A DNA stretch of 64,000 nucleotides from Carex sylvatica. Taxonomy: Eukaryota; Streptophyta; Magnoliopsida; Poales; Cyperaceae. Below the pieces are notes generated by a model that saw only the letters and a program-made list of their open reading frames with translations, did not search any database and had not been told where the DNA came from. Position numbers and translations under genes: made by a program. Location of the stretch: the NCBI GenBank assembly GCA_964058845.1, contig CAXKVR010000031.1:558001-622000 (forward strand), in the 5' to 3' direction. Shown piece by piece: positions 45,919-56,450 of the stretch (the stretch's first letter is position 1; every line of letters starts with the position of its first letter).

Positions 45919-48328
45919 CTAGTCAATGGCCCGTGCGTTGCAACGGAGATCAAAATATTATTTTGATTATTTTTTTAAATATAATTAATTTAAAAATTGA
46001 TTGCATAATCATATAGTTTTTAAAAAAAATTACTCATCTCACTAAATACAAATATAATGGTACATTGGTTTTTAAAAGGTATTACAAAACCAACAATTAC
46101 CCAAAATGAAAAGAAAAAAAAAAAATCTCTTGTCGGCTCACTTCAGTTAATTCATTTTTAAATATATCATAGCATGGATTTTCTGCATGCATGACATGAT
46201 TTCTAAAGGGCACTATAATCTACAATTTTGTGATAATTCATAAATATCAGAAGTTGCAAGGAAGGGCTAAATCCACTAAACTTCCAAATTTTGTCAAAAG
46301 AAATTGCAGAAATTGCCTAGCAAAAGAAAAAGACCAATTTGTTAGTAAAAATTAGTTGACCAAGTAATTCCTAACTTTAACTAAATTTGATAGTTGCCAC
46401 ATTTCCAAAAATTGAATAATGGCCTCCCAGCCATGAGTACTCCTATAATTACCGCTAAGTGACAAGGAGTTTACGCTTGGATGCACCGGTTGAAATTATT
46501 ATCAATCTAATTGGCACCAGAAACAAGCATGTTATATAATTGTTAAAAGACTAAGAGAAGAATGGACAAAATAAAACTAAAAATGGCAACAACAGGCAAG
46601 AAATAATAAACAAACCCTAAACCCTAAACAAAAATATTTTAATTCATGTATATCAACGAAGAATCCAAACAAATTTTTTACTTCAAATCTTAAATCTACA
46701 GTCGACTCGGTAAAACGATAGCCAGAAATGAGATCATTACCTCCGTCAAGTAATGCTTTCAAGATGGGTTCGTCTCATCAAAGTTGTGTGTTTCACTGTT
46801 CCAAATAGGGTTTAATTAATAACTAATTGCAACAAAATGTATGTATAAAAAAAGTTATCAACATGTGTGATGTGCATATGAGGGCTTGAGCATACAATTT
46901 CATCATCTTATCAACTTTATTTTTAATTCATTTCATTGATTTAGTATGGCAAAGGGCAATTTGGTCATATTGAGCATGCATGCTTGTCATTTTTGTATAG
47001 ATCAATCTGCAACTCCTTTTTGAATGATTTCAGTTTCTAAAATTCCCAGATATTAAGTTCTACATCCTAGAACAATTTTATTTTATTTTTTAATTTTCCA
47101 AGTGTGCTGAACAGAAGGATTTCTGCTGGTCAGTTCTTGTATGCCAGTGGCATTGTGTCAGTGTTTAAATTTTTGAAATATGAGATTCAAATCTCTGGCA
47201 TTTATTTCATTTCTAGAGACAGATTGGTGAATTGTTAAAAAATATAATAGTAAACCCTAAACCCAAAACCCTAATCGATCAACATACTGTGATTGTGTTG
47301 CAAATAGACGCACCTTATAGCAGCTCAAAACTAATGGAACTACTAAATTAGATTGCACGATGGTTACAACTTAATCAATTTGCTCTAGCTACTTCTAATT
47401 AGCTACTTCTAATTACAAATGAAATGAGACAGATTGCTCAGTCTAAAAAAAAAAAAAAATTTGAACATATTGCAACCTAAGAGACGAACTAAGATCGATC
47501 AAAACAGCCCAAGTTATCAATTCATAAGTTGTTTTAGAGACATGTACAATTCTATGCTGATAAAATCGTATCACAGATTATACCAAGTACGCAAGCTAGG
47601 TGAAGAATAATAGAGAAGTTGAATCAAGAGAGAGACCTGGATGCTAGAAGCAGATGTCGACGAAAGGACGCATCAGGTCCCCACCTCTGTCACCGAATCT
47701 GGATCGTGAGAGGAACCGTCGGTGGCGCCAAACGGATGGAGAGCGCGAGAGAGACGAAAAGGGAGACTAATCAGTGTATGCAGACCTAGGTCGATAGATC
47801 ACGAATTCCGACTGGTTGGGTTTGTGAGTGGAAACGGTGGAGTTGGTGGTAGTGTCGCCGTCGTTAGGCCGCGCGCCGATCAAGCTAGGGTTAGTGTTTT
47901 GATAGCGATGGAGGGAATTTTTTCTGAGAGGAGGTAGAGATGGAGGGTGTTCGGCGGTCTCTTCTGTGGCGTCGTCGGAAAGGAGAAAAAGGGACGCGCA
48001 GGTGCATGGGGAAGGAGAAAAAGAAAAGGGACGCGTTTTCTGTCTCGGGGAAAGAAAAAAAAAGGAGTAAACGTGTAGAAAAAGAAAATTTGGCTTATAC
48101 AATCTATGTGTGTCATTCTATGTAGCATGGATCTAACTAATTAAATTTAGATTTCTACATATTTGACAACATGAAATAGATACATAAAATTGAAATTGTT
48201 AATTAAAGGCTGAGATTGAAATCTGTTTTGATGAGTGACTGAGATTTATAGAATCAACGGCTCAGATCTTCTCTAGACAAATAGAGGGTTGGATTTCAAA
48301 AAAATATGCATGCTATTTAGTAGGGAGA
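45919..48328 (-). mobile_element. Candidate non-autonomous Helitron with captured gene-leader-like sequence
   Basis: On the minus strand the 3' end reads CCGTTGCAACGCACGGG, seven bases, CTAG, then T (45919-45945 in window coordinates). This is a textbook Helitron 3' terminus with a hairpin. A likely 5' end on the same strand is TCTCCCTACTAAATAGC, starting near 48328. That would make an element of about 2.4 kb. Near its 5' side (47640-48080) it holds GC-rich, pyrimidine-rich sequence with a telo-box-like aaccctagc and CTCT repeats, which looks like a gene promoter and leader. No replication-initiator/helicase gene is present. The 5' boundary is an inference and the flanking base is not the usual A. 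Confidence 0.5.
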
Positions 48329-48936
48329 ATAAAGGTTACGGATTTTAATTAATCTTCTCTATCACAAAATAATTTTTAAATTTTTTTTCAAATCCGTATA
48401 AATTACATATGCACTTGACTGCATACATATGCATAAACATATATGATCGCATTTAAAAACAGCCGATATCAATTTGGTAAACCACATGCATGCAAAACAA
48501 TTTCTTCGATCGTTTCTTTTATCTGTTGCTTATTTTGAAAGAATTTATAAAACATTTATTGTTAAAAAAAAGTTGTGAATTCCTCTACGATTTTTTTCAG
48601 CTGATTTTATTAATAATTTATCAAACTTAACGGATTTTTCCATAACGTAGACACTGCAGCTAACATGTAACGAGGGAATATAAGAGCATAACGAGTTAAT
48701 ATATAAATGACTCTCTCCGTATGACGTCTAAAAATAGGTCGCGGAATAACATGTGGATGAGAATACATATCCTCTGGGGTAACAAGATATTTGAGTTTAG
48801 AGTAGACCGTTCGATCAGAATCAGGTCATTCTGACCCGAGATAAAATGCACGGTGTTACTTTAATATTAGTGCCAAAGCAGATCAAACGCCCAGGATCTA
48901 AACTCAAAATTGATTTTACAGGTGACATGAATTCGA
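48329..48936. other. AT-rich intergenic region
   Basis: No gene or repeat recognised. Confidence 0.45.
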
Positions 48937-49410
48937 CGGCCATTTTTATTAATACCCTTTAAAAAAAACAAAATTTTAACAATATCCCTGTGTTTGGTTT
49001 TTTTTATTAGTACCCCGACCGCCAAGTCCACGGGCGATCCATATATTGAAGGAAACCGTCAGGCCCACGGGCGGTCCTCTCCCCAAGCAAACTGCCCCCC
49101 CCCCCCCCACCACCACCCCCACGGGCGGTCCGCTATTAAAATTATTTTCCACCCGTGAGCCATCCCTCCCTCCCTCTCCTCTGCCCCCATTCCGAACCCA
49201 CCCCTTCCTAAACCCTAATCCCGAACCAGAAAGAGAAAAAAAGGAAAAAATTGCGTCGCCACCCCTGTCTCCGCCACCGCCGCTGCTGCCGGCACTGCTC
49301 CGCTCCTCTCCCTCTTATTCTCTCCTTTCTCCGAAAATATTAAAAAGAGTTGTTAGAAGGAGTGCATGGTGCGCGGTAGACACTTGCCTGGTCCTCCAAG
49401 ACTCGTGACC
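48937..49410. mobile_element. Second, one-ended copy of the Mutator-like terminus with GC-rich interior
   Basis: At 48937 the sequence CGGCCATTTTTATTAATAC matches the terminus of the 1.36-kb hairpin element. The internal order is also alike: aaacaaaattttaa, then ccctg, then ccgaccgcc and cacgggcggtcc. A matching opposite end was not found. Downstream is poly-C (49097-49110), an aaaccctaa motif and CT/CCG-rich sequence (49150-49340) that looks like a gene leader, possibly captured. The open frame there is low-complexity and is not called. Confidence 0.5.
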
Positions 49411-49809
49411 CGCTACTAGCATAGGAAAAGTGTTTAGTGGATTTTAACGGGTCCGTGTTTGGGTCCGAATGGATTGGATATATACAGATCTCTCACGGAA
49501 TTATCCGTATCCGGGTTATTTCTTCATGTCCAATAAATATCCGGATCTTTATTCGAAATTATCCGTATCTGTTTTCAACGGATTCGGATTATAGGTAGAT
49601 TAGATTCGAAGCATATATCCGTTGAATAATTCGGCTTCGTTTACAATTGATGCACTTAACTTTTTTTGGAGTATTAATGCTTGTAAACAGTCAATCTTTC
49701 CATGATGCCGGGCCTAATTGTTATTGAATGGAATAAAATAAATTAGCGCAACAAATTCATTGAGTAAAATTTATCAAACTTGTACATATATAGAGGTTTG
49801 GTTAATATC
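49411..49809. other. AT-rich intergenic region
   Basis: No gene is seen. The stretch around 49470-49640 contains repeated ccgtatccgg/ggattcgg motifs similar in style to 38180-38460, without a resolvable unit. Confidence 0.4.
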
Positions 49810-50180
49810 AAATGTTTGTTCTGAAGTCGTGGTACAACTAATTAGTTTTTTTATTTTCAAAGTCCAAACAGTCGATCTAAATCGTTATATGTGATCTCTA
49901 TATTAAAATATGCTTGGAAACAAAAATTTATATTTTTTTGGAATTTTTTTTACTATTTATTAAATTAGTTTTAAATCGTTGATTTTAATTAATAGTGAAA
50001 ATTTTATAGATCATTGAAAACGACGATTTTAAAACTGACTAAATAGCTAGTAAATTTTTTTTTAAAATTATAAAATTTGGTCTCCAATAATATTTTAATA
50101 TAGATTAAATGTTGAACATTTTAAATAGACTGTTTGAACTTTAAAAATGTAAAAATTAAAGCGTTTGTTCCAAAGTTCAA
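49810..50180. mobile_element. Foldback MITE, core family, copy 5
   Basis: The left arm (tttcaaagtccaaacagtcg, atatgcttggaaacaaaaat) mirrors the right arm (aaaatttggtctccaa, gactgtttgaactttaaaa) around a short centre near 49985-50030. Outer arms share tgtttgttc. It is more diverged than the cluster copies. Confidence 0.75.
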
Positions 50181-51175
50181 AAACAAATGTTTTGATATAA
50201 GCCCTCTCTCTCTCTTTTTGAAATGCTGACAGCTGTCAGACTGTGCAATGAATGAAAGGAAAACAATTACATCCAGTTACCAGTATCAATACATGACCAA
50301 TACCAGTATACTTAGTAAGAGTCAAAATTAATTAGTATAATAAAGTAGATTCGTAGATGCTTGAAAAGAGATTAAATTTTTTAATTTTACCGCCTTGCCG
50401 TATCATGAAATCCTTCATTCTTTTCAATAAATATATAGCAGCTTCATTTTTGTAAGTGTGATTGTGTACATTTGATTCTTCAATGTTAAAATTTACTATC
50501 TTATCTCTTTTTTTTTTTTTCATTCAAGTTTGAAAGCTATTCATTGGTACATGTCAGTTGGTATGGATAAATCAGTCGGGAAGGATACCGATCAATTGGT
50601 ACTGGTACAAACCAGTTGATATTGGTACGACCAATTGGTGCTTGTAAATTGTATTGGTTAAGCCGTTAAGGTATCATTTTGAAAATTATAATTACTAAGA
50701 CTGAAATTAAGTATTTTTCTTCTTTTGATGTGTTTTTCAAGCTGTAATATGTTACGTTGGATTTTTTTATTTACAACTTCTGTTTTATATTAAACTGCAT
50801 TTTTAAGTGATTTTAAGAAATTGGAATATAATAAAATGATTAGTTTTAATGGAAAAGTAATTAATTTTCAAGTTACGATGAAGAAAATATTGTAAGCATG
50901 CACAATTTTCGAGTTTATTTACTATCAAGTCAAATGGTCAAAAAAATGACCAAAATAGTGCATTAAAATACGCACAAAATTCTTCATCTTTTGACCACTT
51001 GACTTGATAGTAAATAAATTCGAAACTTAAATTTTTTTTATATGAAAATTAAGCTCTCGTTAAGGACATTGGTTTGAACGATATAGATTTGTCATTTGAA
51101 GCCGATTCGATAGATTTTAGAGGCCGGAAACATATTGTTGATATACCAGTAGAAGCGTGTTAGCCGTACCCTCTC

Positions 51176-51206
<31 letters not shown>

Positions 51207-51279
51207 GTACACATATATATGTACACATATTGTACATATATATGTACACACACACATATATATATATAGAGAGAGAGAA
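50181..51279. other. Intergenic region ending in a TA/TG/GA microsatellite
   Basis: No gene is seen. A short inverted repeat at about 50925-51015 (actatcaagtcaaatggtc against gaccacttgacttgatagt) is visible. From 51172 to 51279 there is a compound TA, TACA and GA microsatellite. Confidence 0.55.
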
Positions 51280-51674
51280 AGGCTACGCTATTTCGCGAAT
51301 TAAACGGGTTGTTTTAATTCGCACTCATATCTCTAGTTTCAAAGTCCAAATAGCCGATACAAACCGTTAGATGTTTAATCTATATTAAAATCTGCTTGGA
51401 GACCAAATTTTACATTTTTTGGATTTTTTTTACTATTTATTAAGATGGTTTGAAAATCATTATTATTATTAAAATTCTGCACCATTAAAAAACAACGATT
51501 TTCAAACCATCTTAATAAATAGTAAAAAAATTCCAAAAAATATAAAATTTAGTCTCCAAGCACATTTTAATATAGATTAAACATCTAACAGTTTGCATCG
51601 GCTATTTGGACTTCAAAACTAGAGATATGAGTGCGAATTAAAACAATCCGTTTAATTCGCGAAGTAGCATAGCT
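51280..51674. mobile_element. Foldback MITE, core family, copy 6 (terminus with TTCGCGAATTAAACGG)
   Basis: The ends ggctacgctatttcgcg and cgcgaagtagcatagc are inverted copies. The arms contain ttcgcgaattaaacgg and the family core. The interior hairpin is aagatggtttgaaaatc against gattttcaaaccatctt. It abuts GA/TA microsatellite on the left and (TA)n on the right. Confidence 0.93.
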
Positions 51675-51692
51675 TTACTATATATATATATA

Positions 51693-51797
51693 TGGAGAAC
51701 AAGATGAACGGTTCAGATCGACCATTTGGACATTGAAAGCACAAAAATGAGTTATAAGCATATGTGGAGATATGCTTATATAAGCATAGTAGCCAAC

Positions 51798-51800
<3 letters not shown>
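51693..51800. mobile_element. Foldback MITE, copy 7: right half only
   Basis: Only the right arm is present: it starts inside the core (tggagaacaagatgaacgg) directly after (TA)n and ends gcatagtagccaacctc, like copies 4 and 8. The break lies where the element sequence itself reads ...atatggagaac, so recombination between (TA)n and this short AT stretch could have removed the left half. Confidence 0.9.
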
Positions 51801-51828
<28 letters not shown>

Positions 51829-51831
<3 letters not shown>

Positions 51832-52253
51832 GTTGGCTACTATGCTTATATAAGCATATTCCCACATATGCTTATAACTCATTTTTGTGTTTCCAATGTC
51901 CAAATGGTCGATCTGAACCGTTCATCTTGTTCTCCATATTAATATGTGCTTGGAAACTAAATTTTACATTTTTCTGAATTTTTTTACTATTTATTAAGCC
52001 ACTTTGAAAGTTATTAATCCAACGGTGGCTGCTGATTTTACTGTTTTGTGCAGCCACCGTTGGATCAGCGATTTTCAAAGTGGCTTAATAAATAGTAAAC
52101 AAATTCAGAAAAATGTAAAATTTAGTTTCCAAGCACATATTAATATGGAGAACAAGATGAACGGTTCAGATCGACCATTTGGACATTGGAAACACAAAAA
52201 TGAGTTATAAGCATATGTGGGGATATGCTTATATAAGCATAGTAGCCAACCTC
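51829..52253. mobile_element. Foldback MITE, core family, copy 8 (terminus GAGGTTGGCTACTATGC)
   Basis: A 425-bp near-perfect hairpin with the same ends and nearly the same sequence as the copy nested in the 5' LTR (29153-29575). It is flanked by (TA)n on both sides. Confidence 0.95.
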
Positions 52254-52272
52254 TATATATATATATATATAT

Positions 52273-52680
52273 GAGCTATGGTACATTGCAATGCATAAGC
52301 ATTTTTATGTATTGGACTATAAATCATCAATTCTAAGTTCAAATGATGGATCCAAACCGTTCATCTTGTTCTCCATATTGATATGTGCTTGGAGACCAAA
52401 TTTTACATTTTTTGGAATTTTTTTTACTATTTAGTAAGCCACTTTGAAAATCGCTAATCCAATGATAATAGTAAAATCAAAAGACACCATTGGATTAGCG
52501 ATTTTCAAAGTGGCTTGATAAATAGTAAAAAAAATTTAGAAAATGTAAAATTTGGTCTCCAAACACATATTAATATGGAGAACAAGATGAACGGTTTGGA
52601 TCGGTCATTTGGACTTTGAATCCTATGATTTATGGTCCAATGCACAAAAATACATATGCATTGCAATGTACCATAGCCCA
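52273..52680. mobile_element. Foldback MITE, core family, copy 9 (terminus GCTATGGTACATTGCAATGC)
   Basis: The ends are perfect inverted copies of about 20 bp, followed by aagcatttttatgtattgg-like arms and then the family core. It has (TA)n on the left and a CT/TA/GA run on the right. Confidence 0.93.
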
Positions 52681-52718
52681 TCCCTCTCTCTCTCTATATA
52701 TATAGAGAGAGAGAGAGA

Positions 52719-53139
52719 GATAGGCTACAATCGATTGTTCCTAACCTCTGTACAACCAAGTCAATTTCTGATTTTTTAAGTCCAAATAATCGATCCAAAC
52801 CGTTAGATGTGATCTCCATATTAAAATGTGCTAGGAGACCAAAATTTATATTTTTTGAAATTTTTTTACTCTTTATTAAGCCACTTTCAAAATCGCTGAT
52901 CCAACGATGGCTTAACCAAACAGTAAAATCAGAAGTTACCGTTGGATCAGCGATTTTCAAAGTGGCTTAATAAATAGTAAAAAAATTCTAAAAAATATAA
53001 ACTTTAGCCTCCTGGCACATTTTAGTATGGAGATCACATCTAACGGTTTGGATCGATCATTTGTACTTTAAAAATCGGAAATCGACTTGGTTGTACGGAA
53101 GACTAGGAACAATATATCGATTGTATATTAGCCTATCTC
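52719..53139. mobile_element. Foldback MITE, core family, copy 10 (terminus GATAGGCTACAATCGAT)
   Basis: The left end gataggctacaatcgat with tacaaccaagtcaattt is matched on the right by aaatcgacttggttgta and atcgattgtatattagcc. The core is present on both sides and a gccactttcaaaatcgc hairpin forms the centre. A (GA)n tract precedes it. Confidence 0.92.
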
Positions 53140-56100
53140 TTAATTTCAACTTAATCAAATTATTTTTCAACCGTTGATGAAAATGTATAAATACTATAAA
53201 TAAACTGAAGCTGAACATCGAGTATTGTTTTCTAAACGAGGAGCAGTAACTAGTTCATTGTGTTCACTGTTCAATCAAGTGATCAACAGATGTACTGCAT
53301 AACTTGTGTTTCTTAAAAACAATACCAAACAGTGGAGATCTTCAAACCATATATACAATGCAATCCTGGCATGATGGCATCTCATCTCGCACGTCTGTTG
53401 ATGAACCATATTTATCATCATCTCACGTTGGATGGATGGATCGATGGATGCCTTAAATCATGTTTCTGAAACTACTTCCACCTAGATCTTTAATCATACA
53501 CCTGACTCAATTTGCACCTAACTTTTTTTTACTTAATAAAAAATGTTGTAAGCATGCACAATTGTAAAAAATGTGCTCTTTCTTTTATTTGAATTTAAAT
53601 ATTAAGTTGAATTATAATCAGTCAATTAATGTATGGAGCTAAATTTCGTAACACAGCTTTTGTCGAGCTATCAAAAAAACATTGTCAGTTTGTGACCTTT
53701 GCTTGTTACTTGGTTGGAAGTCGGAACGCTGTAAATGATAAATGTATACATCTCCATATATGATTGAACTGGAAAGTTATGATGATTATGTTTTCTGCAT
53801 TTTATAATTTGTAAATCTTACTCTTAGTGCGAACGATACAATAATTCAATAGAATGCAAAAATAAGATTCATGCTATCTTCTTAATTTCTCTCTCTAATT
53901 CTAAACTTTTCAATACTCCAATTTTTTTTTTTTTTTTTTTATTATTTTTTTACCACTGACTACAAAATCCAACTCTTTAAGTGTATATTTTGTTTACATT
54001 TTAGTTGGCACTTGGCAGTTGTGTAGTTCCGAAAGAAACTAGCATGTTACAATGAGCTTATACTCTTCGAGAGAAAATAATTTACTGTTAGTGCCGGATG
54101 ATTATTAAATGATATTAACATCTTTAAGGTAACAATTTAATTACATTAGGTTAATTAAGTTAGTCACATATATAAACGGATGGTTCAAATTAGGTGAAAA
54201 AAAAGGCAACACATTGCTTGATATTTTCAAAGATTTGGGTGGTACTTTGCTGATTGCATAATGTTGATTCCAGTGCAACAACAATTTTATTCATTCATCT
54301 GTATTTGATTTGATTTGTTGCTAAATTATTTGTATGGTTAAGAATGATCCGCAAGAAATTATTTCTGTACTTTAACTTTTCATTGTTCTTTTTAAAGCTT
54401 TGATTTTATTTGAAAGAAACATATAATAGTTTTTGTACTGTATCGACCAATAAATTGTATTCCTGCATTATTTTTTTAACTTTAGAAAAACAATTTCCAT
54501 GGTCGTAGATTCCAGTCAAATGTGCTTCTTTTTGTGCTTCTTATATCTGCTTCTACTTGTGACTTCCAACTTTGGTAATCTTTGATGAATATCATAATTC
54601 AATTTTAATATGGATACAGCAACAAAAGAGCTCTCTGCAATGCATGCAACAACAAATTGCAATTCCAAATATGACTATGTCTACTGCCTCAAGAAATTAA
54701 ACCAAATTATAGCCGTACACAAAGCACCAAAATAATAAAACAAAGATGCCCAAAATATAATATTATTATTAAAATATTATAAATTTTATAATATTTATCT
54801 AATTATAATTATGAATAACATAATTTGTTTATAATATAAATTAAACTATATAGTATATATCTACTATTTGGATACTGACAATTAAAATGTAAAATCATAT
54901 ACAATCATTCAGGTGAAATTGTGTACATTGCTGGAGAGATATCAAAACGCACAAAAAGAAATTTAAATACCTGAACTCAAATTTAAAATCATAATCTTAC
55001 TGATTGATACAATGCATAGTACCAAAAATTCGCTCTACAAATTGTATCATTGCAACATTTCAACAAAAAATAAAATTGTCGGTTTTAAATTGAAAAATCT
55101 GATATCATCAAAATGGCTACAGAAAGGACAAAGCAGATGTGCCACAAAGGATCTAATTATTTATACTTGATTCCGAAAGTATGACCGGTAGGCGGCAGAT
55201 ATTATCAAATTAAAGAATATATAGAGTGAAAAATAACGTGTTGTGTTATATTGTGATTTTAATCTTGTGTAGTATTGTGATCAAGTTAACAACTATCCCA
55301 TAACTAAAATATCAAGGGAGAATCATGGCACGCTAATGGTTACGCCACGTGAGTCATACCGTGCATAAACGTGCCGTAACCAAACGTGACTTGCATGACC
55401 ATTCAATTATAATTTAGGTTAGTTTATTCAAGACTCGCCATTTGATCAAGATATAATGGTTCTAATTACACGTTGCGTGACTACGTACCGTGTCGTGACT
55501 AAATCTTTCGCATGACGTGTTGTGTTGTGTCAAATTTTCTAAAGATGGTCACGGCACAAGAAACGTGAATCACAGCACGAGACACGTGAGTCACGGTACG
55601 TAACCGACATATGTGTCATGCCGTTCTGTACCGTAACTGTGTCGTTCTGTAATAGAACCGACTCAGCCGTACTATTTTTCCCACTCTTTATACATACCCA
55701 TAGGCCATATCAATGACTAATTAATTATTCACAATTTTAATTCATTTGTTGATTTATATTATTATTTGCTAATTTGTAGAAGGCAATTTATATTACAACA
55801 AAACATATATTTTATAGCAAAAATAGTCCGTGGCGATAAAAACGCACAAAAAAAATCCTAATATTATAGTTGAAATGTTGGATACAAAACAAATGAAAAA
55901 AAATAAAATCTGTTTGGCACCTTAATTACACAAATTATAATATCTTAATTTTTCAATGAGGTGTAACCTCAGCAATGAATAGTGACATCCCAATTCAATT
56001 CCGTTCAATTCTAAATTTAGCATACAATATTCAATTTGAGTCAGTCTCCAATAACTCAAGAAAACTCTAAACATAGGCAGGGTCCAACAAAGCCAACCAT

Positions 56101-56247
56101 CAAACAGTTAAGCAACTATCTGTCAATTTGACTTTATTCACTCTAAAATAACTAGAAAAGAAGGAATTTACTTCAATTAGAAGAAGAGCATAAAAGATGA
56201 AAACAAGAGATAAACGGAGAAAGTACACGTACAGCTAGCAAACCTAT
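53140..56247. other. AT-rich intergenic region with a CACGTG-rich patch
   Basis: No supported gene. The patch at about 55325-55680 is rich in cgtgac/gtcacg and cacgtg words, unlike its surroundings. The rest is AT-rich with homopolymer runs (53922-53940). Confidence 0.5.
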
Positions 56248-56450
56248 TGATTTCTATTAGAAGAAGCTATGACCTGAAAAACACAGGTCCTGTAAAGTAC
56301 AGCTGTGTGCTGAGCCTGAGCCTGAGCCTGAGGGGTGTAACTGTCCCCAAGCCCGTACCCTGCAAATTAAATTAGCTTCGGCATGATAAAATGGTCGGCC
56401 AGTGATTTGCTGGTAAGGGTAAGTAGTACTAGTACTCCACTTGCAGTTAG
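56248..56450 (-). pseudogene. Possible terminal-exon fragment of an unrecognised gene
   Basis: On the minus strand, after a plausible acceptor (atttaatttgcag at about 56360), the sequence reads YGLGDSYTPQAQAQAQHT and continues for some twenty residues to a stop near 56249. The QA repeat comes from a GAGCCT microsatellite. I cannot name a family. It may be the relic of a last exon or chance. Confidence 0.2.

Noticed and set aside
46577..46762. 61-residue minus-strand frame near telomere-like aaaccctaaaccctaaac
   Set aside because: No recognisable domain; the two or three telomere-like units are too few to call an interstitial telomeric repeat.
47722..48125. Overlapping open frames on both strands in the CT-rich region
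   Set aside because: Low-complexity composition explains the lack of stops; no protein family recognised. Better explained as a leader-like segment.
49046..49408. 120-residue Pro-rich open frame
   Set aside because: Encoded by poly-C and CCG/CT-rich sequence; no domain, and it overlaps the presumed transposon terminus.
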